Notes under the pieces: model-generated
Seen by the model: the letters and a program-made list of their open reading frames with translations, nothing else
Told to the model about the DNA's origin: nothing
Databases searched by the model: none
Source of the DNA: Micrasema longulum
Taxonomy: Eukaryota; Arthropoda; Insecta; Trichoptera; Brachycentridae
Length of the DNA stretch: 64,000 nucleotides
Assembly (NCBI GenBank): GCA_022494885.1
Contig: JAGVSM010002634.1
Span: 124,001-188,000 of the forward strand
Reading direction: 5' to 3'
Made by a program: the position numbers and the translations under genes
In this document: positions 37,901 through 41,843 of the stretch, piece after piece
Layout of the letters: each line of letters starts with the position of its first letter
Position numbering within the stretch: the stretch's first letter is position 1

Positions 37901-39215
37901 ATTACAAAATTAAATATTTCTAAATTTATTAAGGCTTTTTAGGCTATGCCCGTGTCAAGCCACAATAAATAACAATAAAAATACATAGTAAAATTAATTA
38001 GATCAAATTATAATGACATAGAATCACAATCTAGAAAAAAAGGTAAATGTAATAAATAATCAAATTCCAAAGAATACAATGCAAAAAATATATTCAGAAA
38101 TAATTTTTAAAATATAAATTTTACAAATTAAGAATCACCCATAATCAAATATACAAAATAGTGGTATCATTAAAACCAACAAAATAATAGTATAATATAG
38201 TAGTATTAAAAAAAAAATAACACAAAATAAGAGCATGATTTAAATCAACAGAAAAAGAACATATATATATATATATAAAAGCATAATTGAAATGATAATT
38301 GAGTTATGTTTTCTAGAAATTCACTCAATTGTAGTAAGAAATATAAGGAATAGGAGCAATAAATCATATGCCAAATAACAGTACGTACTAAATTAAATTA
38401 TACAAAAATACATAATAAGAAAAACATAAAAATCATCAATATATATAAAAAGCAAATAAAAGTAAAAGAGTATGGAAGGAAAGCAGATTTGTAAATTTTT
38501 GCTAATTTCGTACTTTAAAAATTCAAATAATGATTCAAATTCAAATAATGATGAGTTTTTTTCTTTTGCTTTAACTTATTACTCTTGTGTGTAAAGTTAT
38601 TTTTTACATTTATTATTGTTTAATATTAATATTTATATAAACCATGAAGTAAACTTTTTAACTTTCCTTTTAAAGCACTTTCTAAATTTTCTTCTTCTCT
38701 TTCTCTTTTTTAAAAACTGCTATTTTCTTTTATGTAGGTAAATTTGTATATTTTTTACAAATGTAATATTTCTTTTTTAAATATGAATACTGTTTACTAT
38801 TGTATACTTTTATCGATATTTTTGTTCTTTTTTTAATATTATGTTATTTTTGGTTGAATTTTTTTCTCCCTAGTTTCATTGTGATTGTGTAAAAGGTTCA
38901 TGGAACCGTAAATAAATCAATATTACCTTACCATTAATAACCACTAATTTTTTTTATGAATGCAGGTAATCTGTGAATTCCTCCATGTACAATTTTTTTG
39001 TTAATTCTTATTAATGTTGAAACTTCAGCTTATTTTAAAAAAATCTTTTTTTCTAGTTGATTCGTTGGACCGAAGAAAACAAAGAACTTCTACAAGAATC
39101 AAGTCTAAGTGTAAAACAAGCCCTAGAAAGTGTATCCAATAACTTAGATTGGGTCGAAAACCACCGAGATAATGTTTTACAAGTCTTACAAAACCTGACC
39201 ATGTCGAAAATTTAA
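1833..39215 (+). CDS. M1 zinc aminopeptidase (aminopeptidase N-like), 5' partial, 14 exons
   Basis: Removes N-terminal residues from peptides using one zinc ion. Coding exons: 1833-1988, 7393-7555, 8737-8949, 9437-9646, 15521-15654, 17251-17449, 20919-21111, 22976-23138, 25846-26062, 29379-29488, 29579-29746, 32669-32812, 34053-34134, 39057-39215. All introns are GT-AG and the phases join into 769 residues plus TAA. Order (visible numbering): end of the N-terminal beta domain with FPCFDEP (1-106), catalytic domain with GAMEN (145-149), zinc site H181/H185/E204, general base E182 and Y267, then the beta linker and helical ERAP1-type C-terminal domain (about 358-769). The family is usually 900-1000 residues, so roughly 180-200 are missing upstream. 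The C-terminus lacks a hydrophobic GPI-type tail, unlike gut aminopeptidase N of caterpillars; a signal anchor could lie in the unseen N-terminus. The [16 protein letters not shown] and [15 protein letters not shown] stretches fit membrane aminopeptidase N better than the cytosolic puromycin-sensitive enzyme. Subtype is inferred. Confidence 0.95.
2000..2850 (+). mobile_element. Non-LTR retrotransposon 3' end (CR1-like group) split by a MITE
   Basis: [20 protein letters not shown] (2030-2090) matches [20 protein letters not shown] of the element at 17660-18240. After a 426-bp MITE (2128-2553) the 3' untranslated part continues with CTCATAGTGTAGTGTAGATT and the tail motif ACGGTTTGGGTAAG...CCGCCTTGA (2780-2810) shared with 18150-18185. 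It starts about 15-40 bases after the splice donor of aminopeptidase exon a. Confidence 0.6.
2128..2553 (+). mobile_element. MITE, AATGAGGAA family, copy 1
   Basis: Terminal inverted repeat AATGAGGAAATTCAG at 2128 and its near complement CTGAACTTCCTCATT-like at 2540. The interior (GGATTTCCGGTCTGC-like block, GACGTCATTGGTTCATGTGA, AGTTATTTCAGAAATA, CTTAGTTTAACAGTC) recurs at 48433-48872 and, inverted, at 55256-55595. No coding capacity. Confidence 0.65.
2960..3640 (-). mobile_element. Non-LTR retrotransposon 3' fragment
   Basis: Minus-strand frame 3521-3294 reads [20 protein letters not shown] and then [18 protein letters not shown], like the C-terminal region beyond the reverse transcriptase of jockey/CR1-group elements. 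The 3' end runs toward 2960 with T-rich (A-rich on its own strand) repeats. Confidence 0.6.
4013..4030. repeat. Perfect 18-bp palindrome
   Basis: GGACTACCATGGTAGTCC, flanked on both sides by TAATGCTCG. Confidence 0.8.
4180..5405. mobile_element. Candidate inverted-repeat DNA element enclosing the LINE at 4313-4897
   Basis: GTAGCTTAATCACAAATAAC at about 4184 reappears inverted near 5360-5400 (one mismatch), followed in both arms by CTAT(C/T)GACG. This makes a 1.2-kb structure with arms of roughly 35-45 bp. No target duplication was identified. Confidence 0.4.
4313..4897 (-). mobile_element. Non-LTR retrotransposon 3' fragment with 3' UTR
   Basis: Minus-strand frame 4897-4634 reads [20 protein letters not shown] and then [15 protein letters not shown], a standard C-terminal block of insect LINE polymerases. 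The 3' UTR with GTTGTAACTCCTGGGAGTAC ends at a poly(A) run at 4313. The same 3' UTR motif recurs on the plus strand at about 16185. Confidence 0.75.
5410..7055. other. AT-rich intron, nothing recognised
   Basis: No gene. TGGCGAGTCGTAGCGGCC near 6225 looks like repeat DNA but no second copy is in the window. Confidence 0.45.
7060..7250 (+). mobile_element. Short non-LTR retrotransposon 3' fragment
   Basis: CTAGTAACGAGAAAATGTT and the following AAAAAGCTATAAAAAAAT-TCATAGTGGAGCT match the minus-strand element at 34690-35480. Encoded remnant [12 protein letters not shown]. Confidence 0.5.
7255..7335 (-). mobile_element. tRNA-derived SINE head (fragment)
   Basis: On the minus strand TAGTGGTTGACGTGACC (A-box region) is followed by GGGTTCAATTTC (B-box). 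This is a tRNA-like pol III promoter without a complete cloverleaf. Lies about 55 bases before aminopeptidase exon b. Confidence 0.5.
7393..7555 (+). CDS. Aminopeptidase exon b
   Basis: Acceptor TTTTTTCAG ends at 7392, donor at 7556. Encodes [20 protein letters not shown] and then [11 protein letters not shown], the conserved strand leading into the catalytic domain. The split Ile codon with the previous exon gives TKPIEGMKGW, so no exon is missing across the 5.4-kb intron. Confidence 0.95.
8290..8545 (+). mobile_element. Non-LTR retrotransposon fragment (reverse transcriptase end)
   Basis: [16 protein letters not shown], then after a frameshift [20 protein letters not shown], as in the end of insect LINE reverse transcriptases. 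It lacks the 3' end and lies 190 bases before aminopeptidase exon c. Confidence 0.65.
8737..8949 (+). CDS. Aminopeptidase exon c: GAMEN exopeptidase motif
   Basis: 71 whole codons (phase 0 to 0). Contains [20 protein letters not shown], then [19 protein letters not shown] (residues 145-149) binds the free amino group of the substrate and makes the enzyme an exopeptidase. Confidence 0.97.
9437..9646 (+). CDS. Aminopeptidase exon d: zinc-binding HELAH and NEGFA
   Basis: 70 whole codons (phase 0 to 0). [20 protein letters not shown] gives zinc ligands H181 and H185 and catalytic E182. The third ligand E204 lies in WLNEGFATY exactly 18 residues after the second histidine, as in all gluzincin M1 peptidases. 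All metal ligands are intact. Confidence 0.98.
9885..10085. mobile_element. Foldback MITE, GGCCACTTTACACAC family, copy 1
   Basis: Arms TTGGCTGGTTTAAGGAGCC-ACTTTACACACTGTGTAAC and, about 90 bases on, AGGTCATAAGCCCTG...TATTCCCTTCTCT. Nine copies or half copies of this family occur in the window. Confidence 0.6.
10450..10592. mobile_element. Foldback MITE family, half copy 2
   Basis: GACAGTGTGTAAAGTTGCCA to ATATTCTCTTCTCTGAAATG and TCTCTGTTGTAATTAG; one arm only. Confidence 0.6.
10860..12175. other. Two GC-rich blocks in inverted orientation flanking AT-rich DNA
   Basis: GC-rich islands at 10900-11075 and 11975-12170 stand out from the AT-rich intron. TAATGCGTTCGCCAG near 10905 resembles the complement of 12120-12160 (CAATACGTTCACCAG). 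They may be the ends of one DNA element of about 1.3 kb, interrupted by unrelated AT-rich sequence with no recognisable gene. Confidence 0.35.
12568..12735 (-). mobile_element. MITE, AATGAGGAA family, partial copy
   Basis: AATGAGGAAGTTCAGTG at 12570 followed by TTTCTAGACTATCAAACTAA, the inverted terminal part of the family seen at 2128-2553. Confidence 0.45.
12742..12832 (-). mobile_element. tRNA-like SINE fragment, GTGGCTAGTGTTGCGG family
   Basis: GAGTTGTAAATAACTCACTA and GGTAGAGTGGGATTCGAA are the complement of the 3' part of the copy at 49205-49345. Confidence 0.55.
12832..13142 (+). mobile_element. Non-LTR retrotransposon 3' end with zinc-knuckle-like C-terminus
   Basis: [20 protein letters not shown], then [20 protein letters not shown]. 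The TGHG...CPC...EHLLFxCP pattern is the end of I/R1/jockey-type ORF2 proteins. One open frame to the stop at 13142. Its upstream end abuts the SINE fragment 12742-12832. Confidence 0.7.
13150..13322 (-). mobile_element. tRNA-like SINE, related head with a different tail
   Basis: On the minus strand GTGGCTAGTGTTTCGGACTC and GTGGTTCGAATCCTAC form A- and B-box-like elements, followed by a tail unlike the 49205 copy. Confidence 0.55.
13338..13530 (-). mobile_element. tRNA-derived SINE, GGCCTCCGTGG family, copy 1
   Basis: Minus strand: GCGGCCTCCGTGGTGTAGTG, GGTTCGATTCCCGGTGAGAA, a body with CAAGCCTGGGTGCTCTGTG and a (TGTAA)n tail. Nearly identical over about 190 bp to 52676-52861 on the plus strand. 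Confidence 0.85.
14041..15405. mobile_element. hAT-like non-autonomous DNA transposon with 8-bp target duplication
   Basis: Ends CAGTGGCGAGCGG at 14041 and, inverted, CATTCGCCACTG ending at 15405. CTATCCAC flanks both sides (14033-14040 and 15406-15413), an exact 8-bp duplication as made by hAT transposases. The 1365-bp interior has no open frame of note. It contains a tRNA-like patch at 14262-14335 and GC-poor DNA. It ends about 110 bases before the acceptor of aminopeptidase exon e. Confidence 0.8.
14262..14335 (-). repeat. tRNA-like (SINE head) patch inside the hAT-like element
   Basis: Complement reads GGTTGGGTCGTTGC and GGGGGTTCGAGTCTAA, A- and B-box-like. Confidence 0.4.
15521..15654 (+). 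CDS. Aminopeptidase exon e: catalytic tyrosine
   Basis: Acceptor ends at 15520, donor GTAAGT at 15655. Encodes [20 protein letters not shown], with the tyrosine (visible residue 267) that stabilises the transition state in M1 enzymes. Ends in phase 2. The preceding 5.9-kb intron is full of mobile elements. Confidence 0.96.
15840..16265 (+). mobile_element. Non-LTR retrotransposon 3' UTR fragment
   Basis: GTTGTAACTCCTGGGAATGT near 16185 and the A-rich end match the 3' UTR of the minus-strand element at 4313-4897. No coding part is visible. Confidence 0.4.
16380..16720. repeat. Inverted pair with hammerhead-like core, possibly Penelope-derived
   Basis: Minus strand 16500-16440 reads CCTGACGAAGAGACGGGTAC then GTTTCGAAGCCGGTAGA. 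Plus strand 16650-16700 reads CAGACGGGTACGTCTCGAAA then CCGGTAGAAATAAAAAGTC. Between the two, a stem GAGACG-GGTA-CGTCTC with flanking CTGACGA and GAAA boxes can be drawn. Penelope-like elements are known to carry hammerhead ribozymes. Each copy alone is imperfect, so activity is doubtful. Confidence 0.4.
16840..17211. mobile_element. MITE, GCAGAAAGCAGCCAG family, copy 1
   Basis: Terminal inverted repeats of about 30 bp (TTGAACATAGTTATGCAGAA at the left, TGTGTAACTACGTTCAA at the right). 372 bp, non-coding. It ends 39 bp before the acceptor of aminopeptidase exon f. Confidence 0.8.
17251..17449 (+). CDS. Aminopeptidase exon f
   Basis: Encodes [20 protein letters not shown] and [15 protein letters not shown], the conserved end of the M1 catalytic domain. 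A MITE ends at about 17211, leaving about 39 bp of intron before the acceptor at 17250. The donor GTCAGT at 17450 is a weaker GT site than those of the other exons. Confidence 0.95.
17579..18645. mobile_element. MITE, GCAGAAAGCAGCCAG family, copy 2, split by a LINE
   Basis: Same terminal repeats at 17580 and 18645, in the opposite orientation to copy 1. The interior homologous to copy 1 is interrupted by the LINE tail at 17660-18240. Confidence 0.75.
17660..18240 (+). mobile_element. Non-LTR retrotransposon 3' end (CR1/L2-like) inside MITE copy 2
   Basis: Reads [40 protein letters not shown] and [20 protein letters not shown] then [12 protein letters not shown] and a stop at about 17990. The C-terminal pattern (LHWLPI...ARLWNxLP...FKxxLKxHL) is typical. 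The 3' UTR ends with AACGGTTTGGGTAGG and a short TAT-rich repeat. Confidence 0.75.
18646..19690. other. AT-rich intron with a TG microsatellite
   Basis: No gene seen. GT/TG-rich tract at 19110-19170 and an A/T-rich LINE-like 3' end on the minus strand near 18755-18840 (weak). Confidence 0.5.
19690..20225. repeat. Dispersed repeat, AAACCTTTCGGATAAA family, copy 1
   Basis: CGTGTAAAAACCTTTCGGAT, GCGCAATTGCGAAG and TATGGGTACGTTTTCG occur in the same order at 31385-32510, where the repeat is split by another insertion. No coding potential. Confidence 0.6.
20919..21111 (+). CDS. Aminopeptidase exon g: beta linker domain
   Basis: Encodes [14 protein letters not shown] and, near the end, [10 protein letters not shown], typical of the beta-sandwich linker before the helical domain. 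Starts in phase 0 and ends in phase 1; the split Gly codon joins to the next exon as AGVYRVNYD. Confidence 0.94.
21353..21432 (+). repeat. Two-copy tandem repeat, about 42-bp unit
   Basis: GTGTGTTTATGTGTATTTGT followed by (A/G)TG(A/G)GAGTAAGTGT, twice in a row. Confidence 0.6.
21937..22289. mobile_element. MITE with TGTCACTGTTATTCCCGG ends
   Basis: TGTCACTGTTATTCCCGGAG at 21939 and its complement CCCGGGAATAACAGTGACA ending at 22287. The arms extend inward for about 100 bp (ATTTTTACGGAAAC against GTTTCCGTGAAAAT). Non-coding. Confidence 0.75.
22300..22975. other. Intron sequence, nothing recognised
   Basis: Contains a moderately GC-rich patch at 22440-22700. No open frame, repeat match or RNA gene recognised. 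Confidence 0.5.
22976..23138 (+). CDS. Aminopeptidase exon h: start of ERAP1-type helical domain
   Basis: Encodes [15 protein letters not shown] and [18 protein letters not shown], matching the family pattern of a GxYRVNYD strand followed by a NRaqLIdDa-type helix. Split codons at both ends join in frame. Confidence 0.95.
23525..23562 (+). mobile_element. Tiny fragment of the RTE-like family
   Basis: ACTGTCGAAATGCGATCTAT then CAGGC match the AVEMRSLR coding block of the elements at 1042 and 47027, but nothing flanks it. Confidence 0.45.
23870..24605 (+). mobile_element. Non-LTR retrotransposon 3' end (jockey/CR1 group)
   Basis: Reads [40 protein letters not shown], a stop, then [20 protein letters not shown] and [26 protein letters not shown] to the stop near 24500. 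The end of the palm/thumb region and C-terminal tail. One in-frame stop. Confidence 0.8.
24850..24902 (+). repeat. (AAAT)n microsatellite
   Basis: TAAATAAATAAATAAAATAA and so on. Confidence 0.8.
25365..25540. mobile_element. Foldback MITE family, half copy 3
   Basis: CAACAGAGAGGGAAAAAC, TCTAGGCATTTACAGGGCTT and GTGGCCACTTTACACACTGT in one arm. Confidence 0.65.
25846..26062 (+). CDS. Aminopeptidase exon i
   Basis: Acceptor TTTCTTAG ends at 25845. Encodes [20 protein letters not shown] through [14 protein letters not shown], part of the C-terminal helical domain. Ends in phase 0. Confidence 0.93.
26130..26792 (+). mobile_element. Non-autonomous Helitron
   Basis: Starts TCTTAATATATATAACTC and ends CGTCTGTCGGGTCAGCTAG, with insertion between A (26129) and T (26793), the canonical Helitron signature (5' TC, 3' CTRR, AT target). 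TTAACCGATTTACGTGCGGG near the start is typical of lepidopteran Helitrons. No Rep/helicase coding. Confidence 0.8.
27118..27262 (+). mobile_element. SINE body fragment (ATGGTTGATACAAAAT family)
   Basis: GAGTTCGATTTCTGTCCGGG, then AATATTTCATTGTCCTTAGA-CTGGCACCTGAAG, matching 39631-39885. Confidence 0.55.
27720..27925. mobile_element. Foldback MITE family, half copy 4
   Basis: TGTTACATAGTGTGTAAAGT to TCTCTGTCGTAATATG; lies in unit 1 of the duplication. Confidence 0.6.
28183..28535. mobile_element. Foldback MITE family, full copy 5
   Basis: Both arms are present: ATAACAGAGATGAAGAACAC at the left and GTTCTTCATCTCTGTTGTAA at the right. About 350 bp, able to fold over nearly its full length. Confidence 0.7.
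28571..29203 (+). mobile_element. 5'-truncated non-LTR retrotransposon (RTE-like), longest open copy
   Basis: A 201-codon open frame (28573-29178) from [20 protein letters not shown] through [35 protein letters not shown] and [18 protein letters not shown], followed by a (GTA)n tail. No stop or frameshift, so it is the youngest-looking member of this family here. It lies inside the second unit of an intronic tandem duplication. Confidence 0.85.
29379..29488 (+). CDS. Aminopeptidase exon j
   Basis: Acceptor TTGTTTTAG ends at 29378. Encodes [20 protein letters not shown] and [17 protein letters not shown], the conserved C-terminal helix pair with two cysteines. Only 90 bp of intron separates it from the next exon, by far the shortest intron in the gene. 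Confidence 0.93.
29579..29746 (+). CDS. Aminopeptidase exon k
   Basis: Acceptor TTTTTTCGCAG ends at 29578. Encodes [20 protein letters not shown] and then [18 protein letters not shown], the classic C-terminal M1 segment. Donor GTAATA at 29747. Confidence 0.94.
29750..29970 (+). mobile_element. Candidate LINE 3' UTR ending in (TTGAA)n
   Basis: Ends AAATAAATTGAATTGAAAAT then TGAATTGAATTGAA. No coding part. The tail is LINE-like but the family is not recognised. Confidence 0.4.
29975..31196. mobile_element. 1.2-kb terminal-inverted-repeat element carrying a minisatellite
   Basis: AGAATCTGGCGC...GTGAGCTCGCCAATACATGA at the left and its complement (TGTCATATATTGGCGAGCTC ... CCCAGAATCT) at 31152-31196: inverted ends of about 46 bp with few mismatches. 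The interior carries the tandem repeat 30300-30655 and no open frame. Target duplication not resolved. Confidence 0.7.
30300..30655 (+). repeat. Minisatellite, 114-bp unit, about 3 copies
   Basis: The unit starts TTCATGGCGTAGCCGAAATA and includes GATTGACGTTAGCAGGCGCT and GCGACTTTGTGACGTGA. Starts at 30331, 30444 and 30558, plus a diverged partial unit upstream. Confidence 0.85.
31385..32510. repeat. Dispersed repeat, AAACCTTTCGGATAAA family, copy 2, with internal insertion
   Basis: Matches 19690-20225 at both ends; 31715-32395 is extra and holds two imperfect tandem blocks of about 130-145 bp (32095-32230 and 32255-32375) with TATCTTCTTAATTGC/AAGTGTATCTTAGTAG-type sequence. Confidence 0.55.
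32669..32812 (+). CDS. Aminopeptidase exon l
   Basis: Encodes [20 protein letters not shown] and ending [14 protein letters not shown], in the ERAP1-type C-terminal domain. Phase 2 at both ends; donor GTAAGT at 32813. Confidence 0.92.
32880..32952 (+). mobile_element. LINE 3' tail fragment
   Basis: GGGTAGGTATAAAAATCGCC then CTAAGGCAACATACCCACCC matches the tail of the element at 17660-18240. Confidence 0.55.
33818..33972 (-). mobile_element. tRNA-derived SINE, GGCCTCCGTGG family, degraded copy
   Basis: Same order of blocks as 13338-13530 (CACAGGCCTAATAACGCTGA, GGCTTGAGAAAAATA, GTCGAACTCGGAACC, ACCACGAGGG) with about a quarter of bases changed. Confidence 0.65.
34053..34134 (+). CDS. Aminopeptidase exon m
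   Basis: A short 82-bp exon (acceptor TATTTCAG ends at 34052, donor GTATGA). Encodes [20 protein letters not shown] and VSRHEQKE. Phase and family position are right; it is the least conserved internal exon. Confidence 0.9.
34690..35480 (-). mobile_element. Non-LTR retrotransposon 3' end
   Basis: Minus strand reads [33 protein letters not shown] and [20 protein letters not shown], then [12 protein letters not shown]. The same family as 8290-8545 and 7060-7250. Several stops. Confidence 0.7.
35500..36600. other. AT-rich intron, nothing recognised
   Basis: Very AT-rich, no frame longer than about 80 codons and no repeat match noted. Confidence 0.5.
36608..37143 (-). pseudogene. Broken copy of an uncharacterised arthropod protein family, antisense in an aminopeptidase intron
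   Basis: Reading the minus strand, one frame gives [20 protein letters not shown], then [20 protein letters not shown], a stop after RRIKK, then [20 protein letters not shown] and a stop after TAIYR. After a frame change comes [40 protein letters not shown] and [16 protein letters not shown], then TAA at 36608. The order and motifs (HPENxLLxMLxDERKHIR; FPCHxQAxExxVKxVTxASxAVCG; LxPxFNTKxxY) resemble proteins often annotated as uncharacterised in arthropod genomes, many multi-copy. That link is from memory, not a search. Two stops and one frameshift make it a pseudogene or a fossil mobile-element gene. No function is known to me. Confidence 0.6.
37200..37990 (+). mobile_element. Non-LTR retrotransposon 3' end (jockey/CR1 group)
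   Basis: [13 protein letters not shown], a stop, then in another frame [20 protein letters not shown] and [20 protein letters not shown], then [23 protein letters not shown]. An open frame of 212 codons covers the tail (37304-37942). Related to 23870-24605 and 58630-59400. Confidence 0.8.
38000..39050. other. AT-rich intron, nothing recognised
   Basis: (AT)n at 38262-38278; otherwise no repeat or frame recognised. Confidence 0.5.
39057..39215 (+). CDS. Aminopeptidase last exon and stop
   Basis: Acceptor TTTTTTTCTAG ends at 39056. Encodes [20 protein letters not shown] to the C-terminal LTMSKI, then TAA at 39213-39215. No hydrophobic tail or GPI-attachment signal follows. No canonical AATAAA was seen in the next 100 bases. 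Confidence 0.92.
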   Translation: MIRWTEENKELLQESSLSVKQALESVSNNLDWVENHRDNVLQVLQNLTMSKI

Positions 39216-39630
39216 TGTAAATATATTTTATAGGAAGAGCTAAATTGTACTTAATTTATAATAATAATAGGAGAAGTAATCATGTAATAATGTTGTTTTA
39301 ATATTTTTAAAACTCACAGAAATTATGAGTTTGCTAAACTATTTTTTACGTCATTCACATCCGGCAAAAATACGTCATGATTTGTTTTTTAAGAGTTGTT
39401 TATTTACTCTCTAAAGCGTTAAAACTAAAAATTAAAATATTTACAAATTTCGCAAGAGTTTTCCATTTTTTTTCTATCTACAAACTCAATCTACCAAGAT
39501 TTTAACTTCAAAAGCATGTAGGGGTAGGTGCTATAATAATTGAATTTGCTACAATTGGAAACAGTTGGACACTCTTAAGCGCAATTATCAATTTATCTCC
39601 ACCTTTTTAGTGAGTTTTTTTGTCTGCCTC

Positions 39631-39885
39631 GTGGCGTAATGGTCAGCGCACTTTCCTACCATGCGAGAGGTCTCAGGTTCGATTCCCGACATGGTTGATA
39701 CAAAATATCTATTTCGAAGAGTGTTTTCACGTCAGAATATTTCATAGACCCTGGACTGGTACCTGAAGCGTAAGACTAGTGATCTTACCTTCGTGTAACA
39801 AAAATGATCAAGATACGCTGCGATTGTTGTACCAATGCAGTGTCCTAAGCACCATTAGGTGCGAAAATGGAATGGTGGTATTTTA
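39631..39885 (+). mobile_element. tRNA-derived SINE, TGGTTGATACAAAAT family, full copy
   Basis: GCCTCGTGGCGTAATGGTCA (A box) and CAGGTTCGATTCCCGAC (B box), then a body through CCTGGACTGGTACCTGAAG and CACCATTAGGTGCGAAAATG. 255 bp, between the aminopeptidase stop and the LDAH gene A stop. Confidence 0.8.
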
Positions 39886-40529
39886 GTGAGTTCTTTCTTT
39901 AAATGAACGCATTTCGTTTATTTATTTTTGACCATTGGATTAAAACTGTCCAATTATTATGGCATATCTAATTACTATAACACCCACTATATTTGTAGTT
40001 AAATTTCTATACATTTTAGGAGAAATGAGTACTAAAAACCAATTAAAACTATTAACATTAAAAATATTTAATAGGAATCAAATTTCTTTTCTAATACTTT
40101 TGTTTTTACATATTTTAATCATAAAACTGTGACAATGTATTATTTATTATTGTGTCATTATTTCATGTTATTAAATAATATTTTTTGTTTGAAGAGTGTT
40201 TTCATTAATATTTTTTTACTTTGTAAGATATTATTTCGACTTTTTTAATAGAAGAGATCTCAAATTAAAGTTTTAATTAAATTTAACTAGTTTCCTGCAA
40301 TAAGTAGGTGCAAAGTTTTCCGAAAATATATTATTTGCATTAATTAATTAAATTCGTAAAAACACAATGCTTAGGATATTTGAAATTACATAAAAACATG
40401 CAAAAGAAATGTATATAAAAGAACATTAATACATAGTTTATCCTGAAATATTAAATATTATTTATCTTTTTATTACTCCTAACAGACAAACAAATAAAAA
40501 TACATATGTGTGTTTATTTGTTTATATGT

Positions 40530-40920
40530 CGTAGCCACGTGAAATTAAACAAGCAATTTTAAATACAATTTTTAGGTCAACAGTGTTATTTTCAAGCCAA
40601 ATATTTTCTGGCCTTCTTCAGCATAAAATTTAACTTATTAAGAGTCTTTCATAGCGACGTGAAATATGGAAACAATGTTTAAAATCCCATTTCTAGATCA
40701 AAAGTTCGATTTTCAAGGGATTTTTTTCTCGCCGTTGTTCGGTATCTACTCAAAGTTGTTACTAATTGAAATTTAAATAGGAGATTTAAAATGCCTTGTT
40801 TAGGACAACTATGCTGTTTTAAAGCCATGTTTTTACCAGCCTATTTTATAAAAACAAACTACTTAAAAAATATATTTTACACTATAGTGTTATTTTCAGA
40901 TCATCTCTTCCATATAAAAT
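40530..40920 (+). repeat. Decayed tandem repeat, about 115-130-bp unit, three units
   Basis: Each unit has a TTTAAAAT(C/A/G)-CC-like block, then TTTAGGTCAACAGTGTTATT- or TCTAGATCAAAAGTTCGATT-like sequence, then TTTCAAG. High divergence. Confidence 0.35.
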
Positions 40921-41124
40921 TACAAAACCTGTTAAAAAAGCTGGTGATATAATTATATCAATGTATTTTCCAAGACTTTTACTTTCAAGTCTTAAACGTG
41001 AACAAACAATAACGTAAGCCAAGTTACGAAACATGCGCAAAAATAAAAATATTTTGTCGCTAGAAGTGAACAAATGAGCATTTATTTTTGCAAGTCCATA
41101 GTATTTTTTTCTTAAGAAAAACTA

Positions 41125-41843
41125 CTAATTTTTTTGTAAATTGATCAAAATTATCTTTCCAGTAACTTCGGCTACCTCAACAGGAGAAAACATGGAAAAA
41201 TCATGTACAAAAGGAACTTCTTTGATACGGAGATCTGGAACATTCTCTTTTAGTCTTCTAAATGTGCTTCCCGGGGTCCATTTATCTATTTCCTCATAGA
41301 TAATATAAATTTTATTTGCGTTTGTTTTCAAATTGTCAACATTACATTCATGTACCGTATCGAGAGTACTATAAAGTAAATGAATAATTTTTCCAAATGT
41401 ACAAGGTCTTAATAATTGCGTAAATTCTGCCACATGACAAGGAAACATTTTATATTTGATAGAAATAACTATGCTTAGAAGGCATTTCTGAAAGCATCGC
41501 GGTAGACAGTTAAATAGACAAATTGTCAATTTTATCAACCAAATTATGCGTCTAAAGTTTTTATCCCATTGCGATCCTAGTGATGTTTGGTTTATATGTT
41601 CAATCGCTGGATAAAGTAATGTTGCTGACACTATCATCTTATTGATTTCTGGTATCTTTAGAACCTCCACTGCCATCCAACCACCTAAGGAATGTCCCAC
41701 TAGGTGTACTTTTATTGTCGAATCTACCATTCTCGTGAAAAACTCCATCTTCTGTTGGAGAACGGCTTTGAGGCTGAAATATTCTTCTCTTCCCTTCAGT
41801 GGACCCGGGTCTACACCTTCTACTTGTTCGTGTCCTCCATGAC
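41125..41843 (-). CDS. LDAH-like gene A, exon 2
   Basis: 719 bp from acceptor CTTACAG (41850-41844) to TAG. Holds the oxyanion-region GHGGHE, all three catalytic residues and the hydrophobic middle. Confidence 0.92.
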
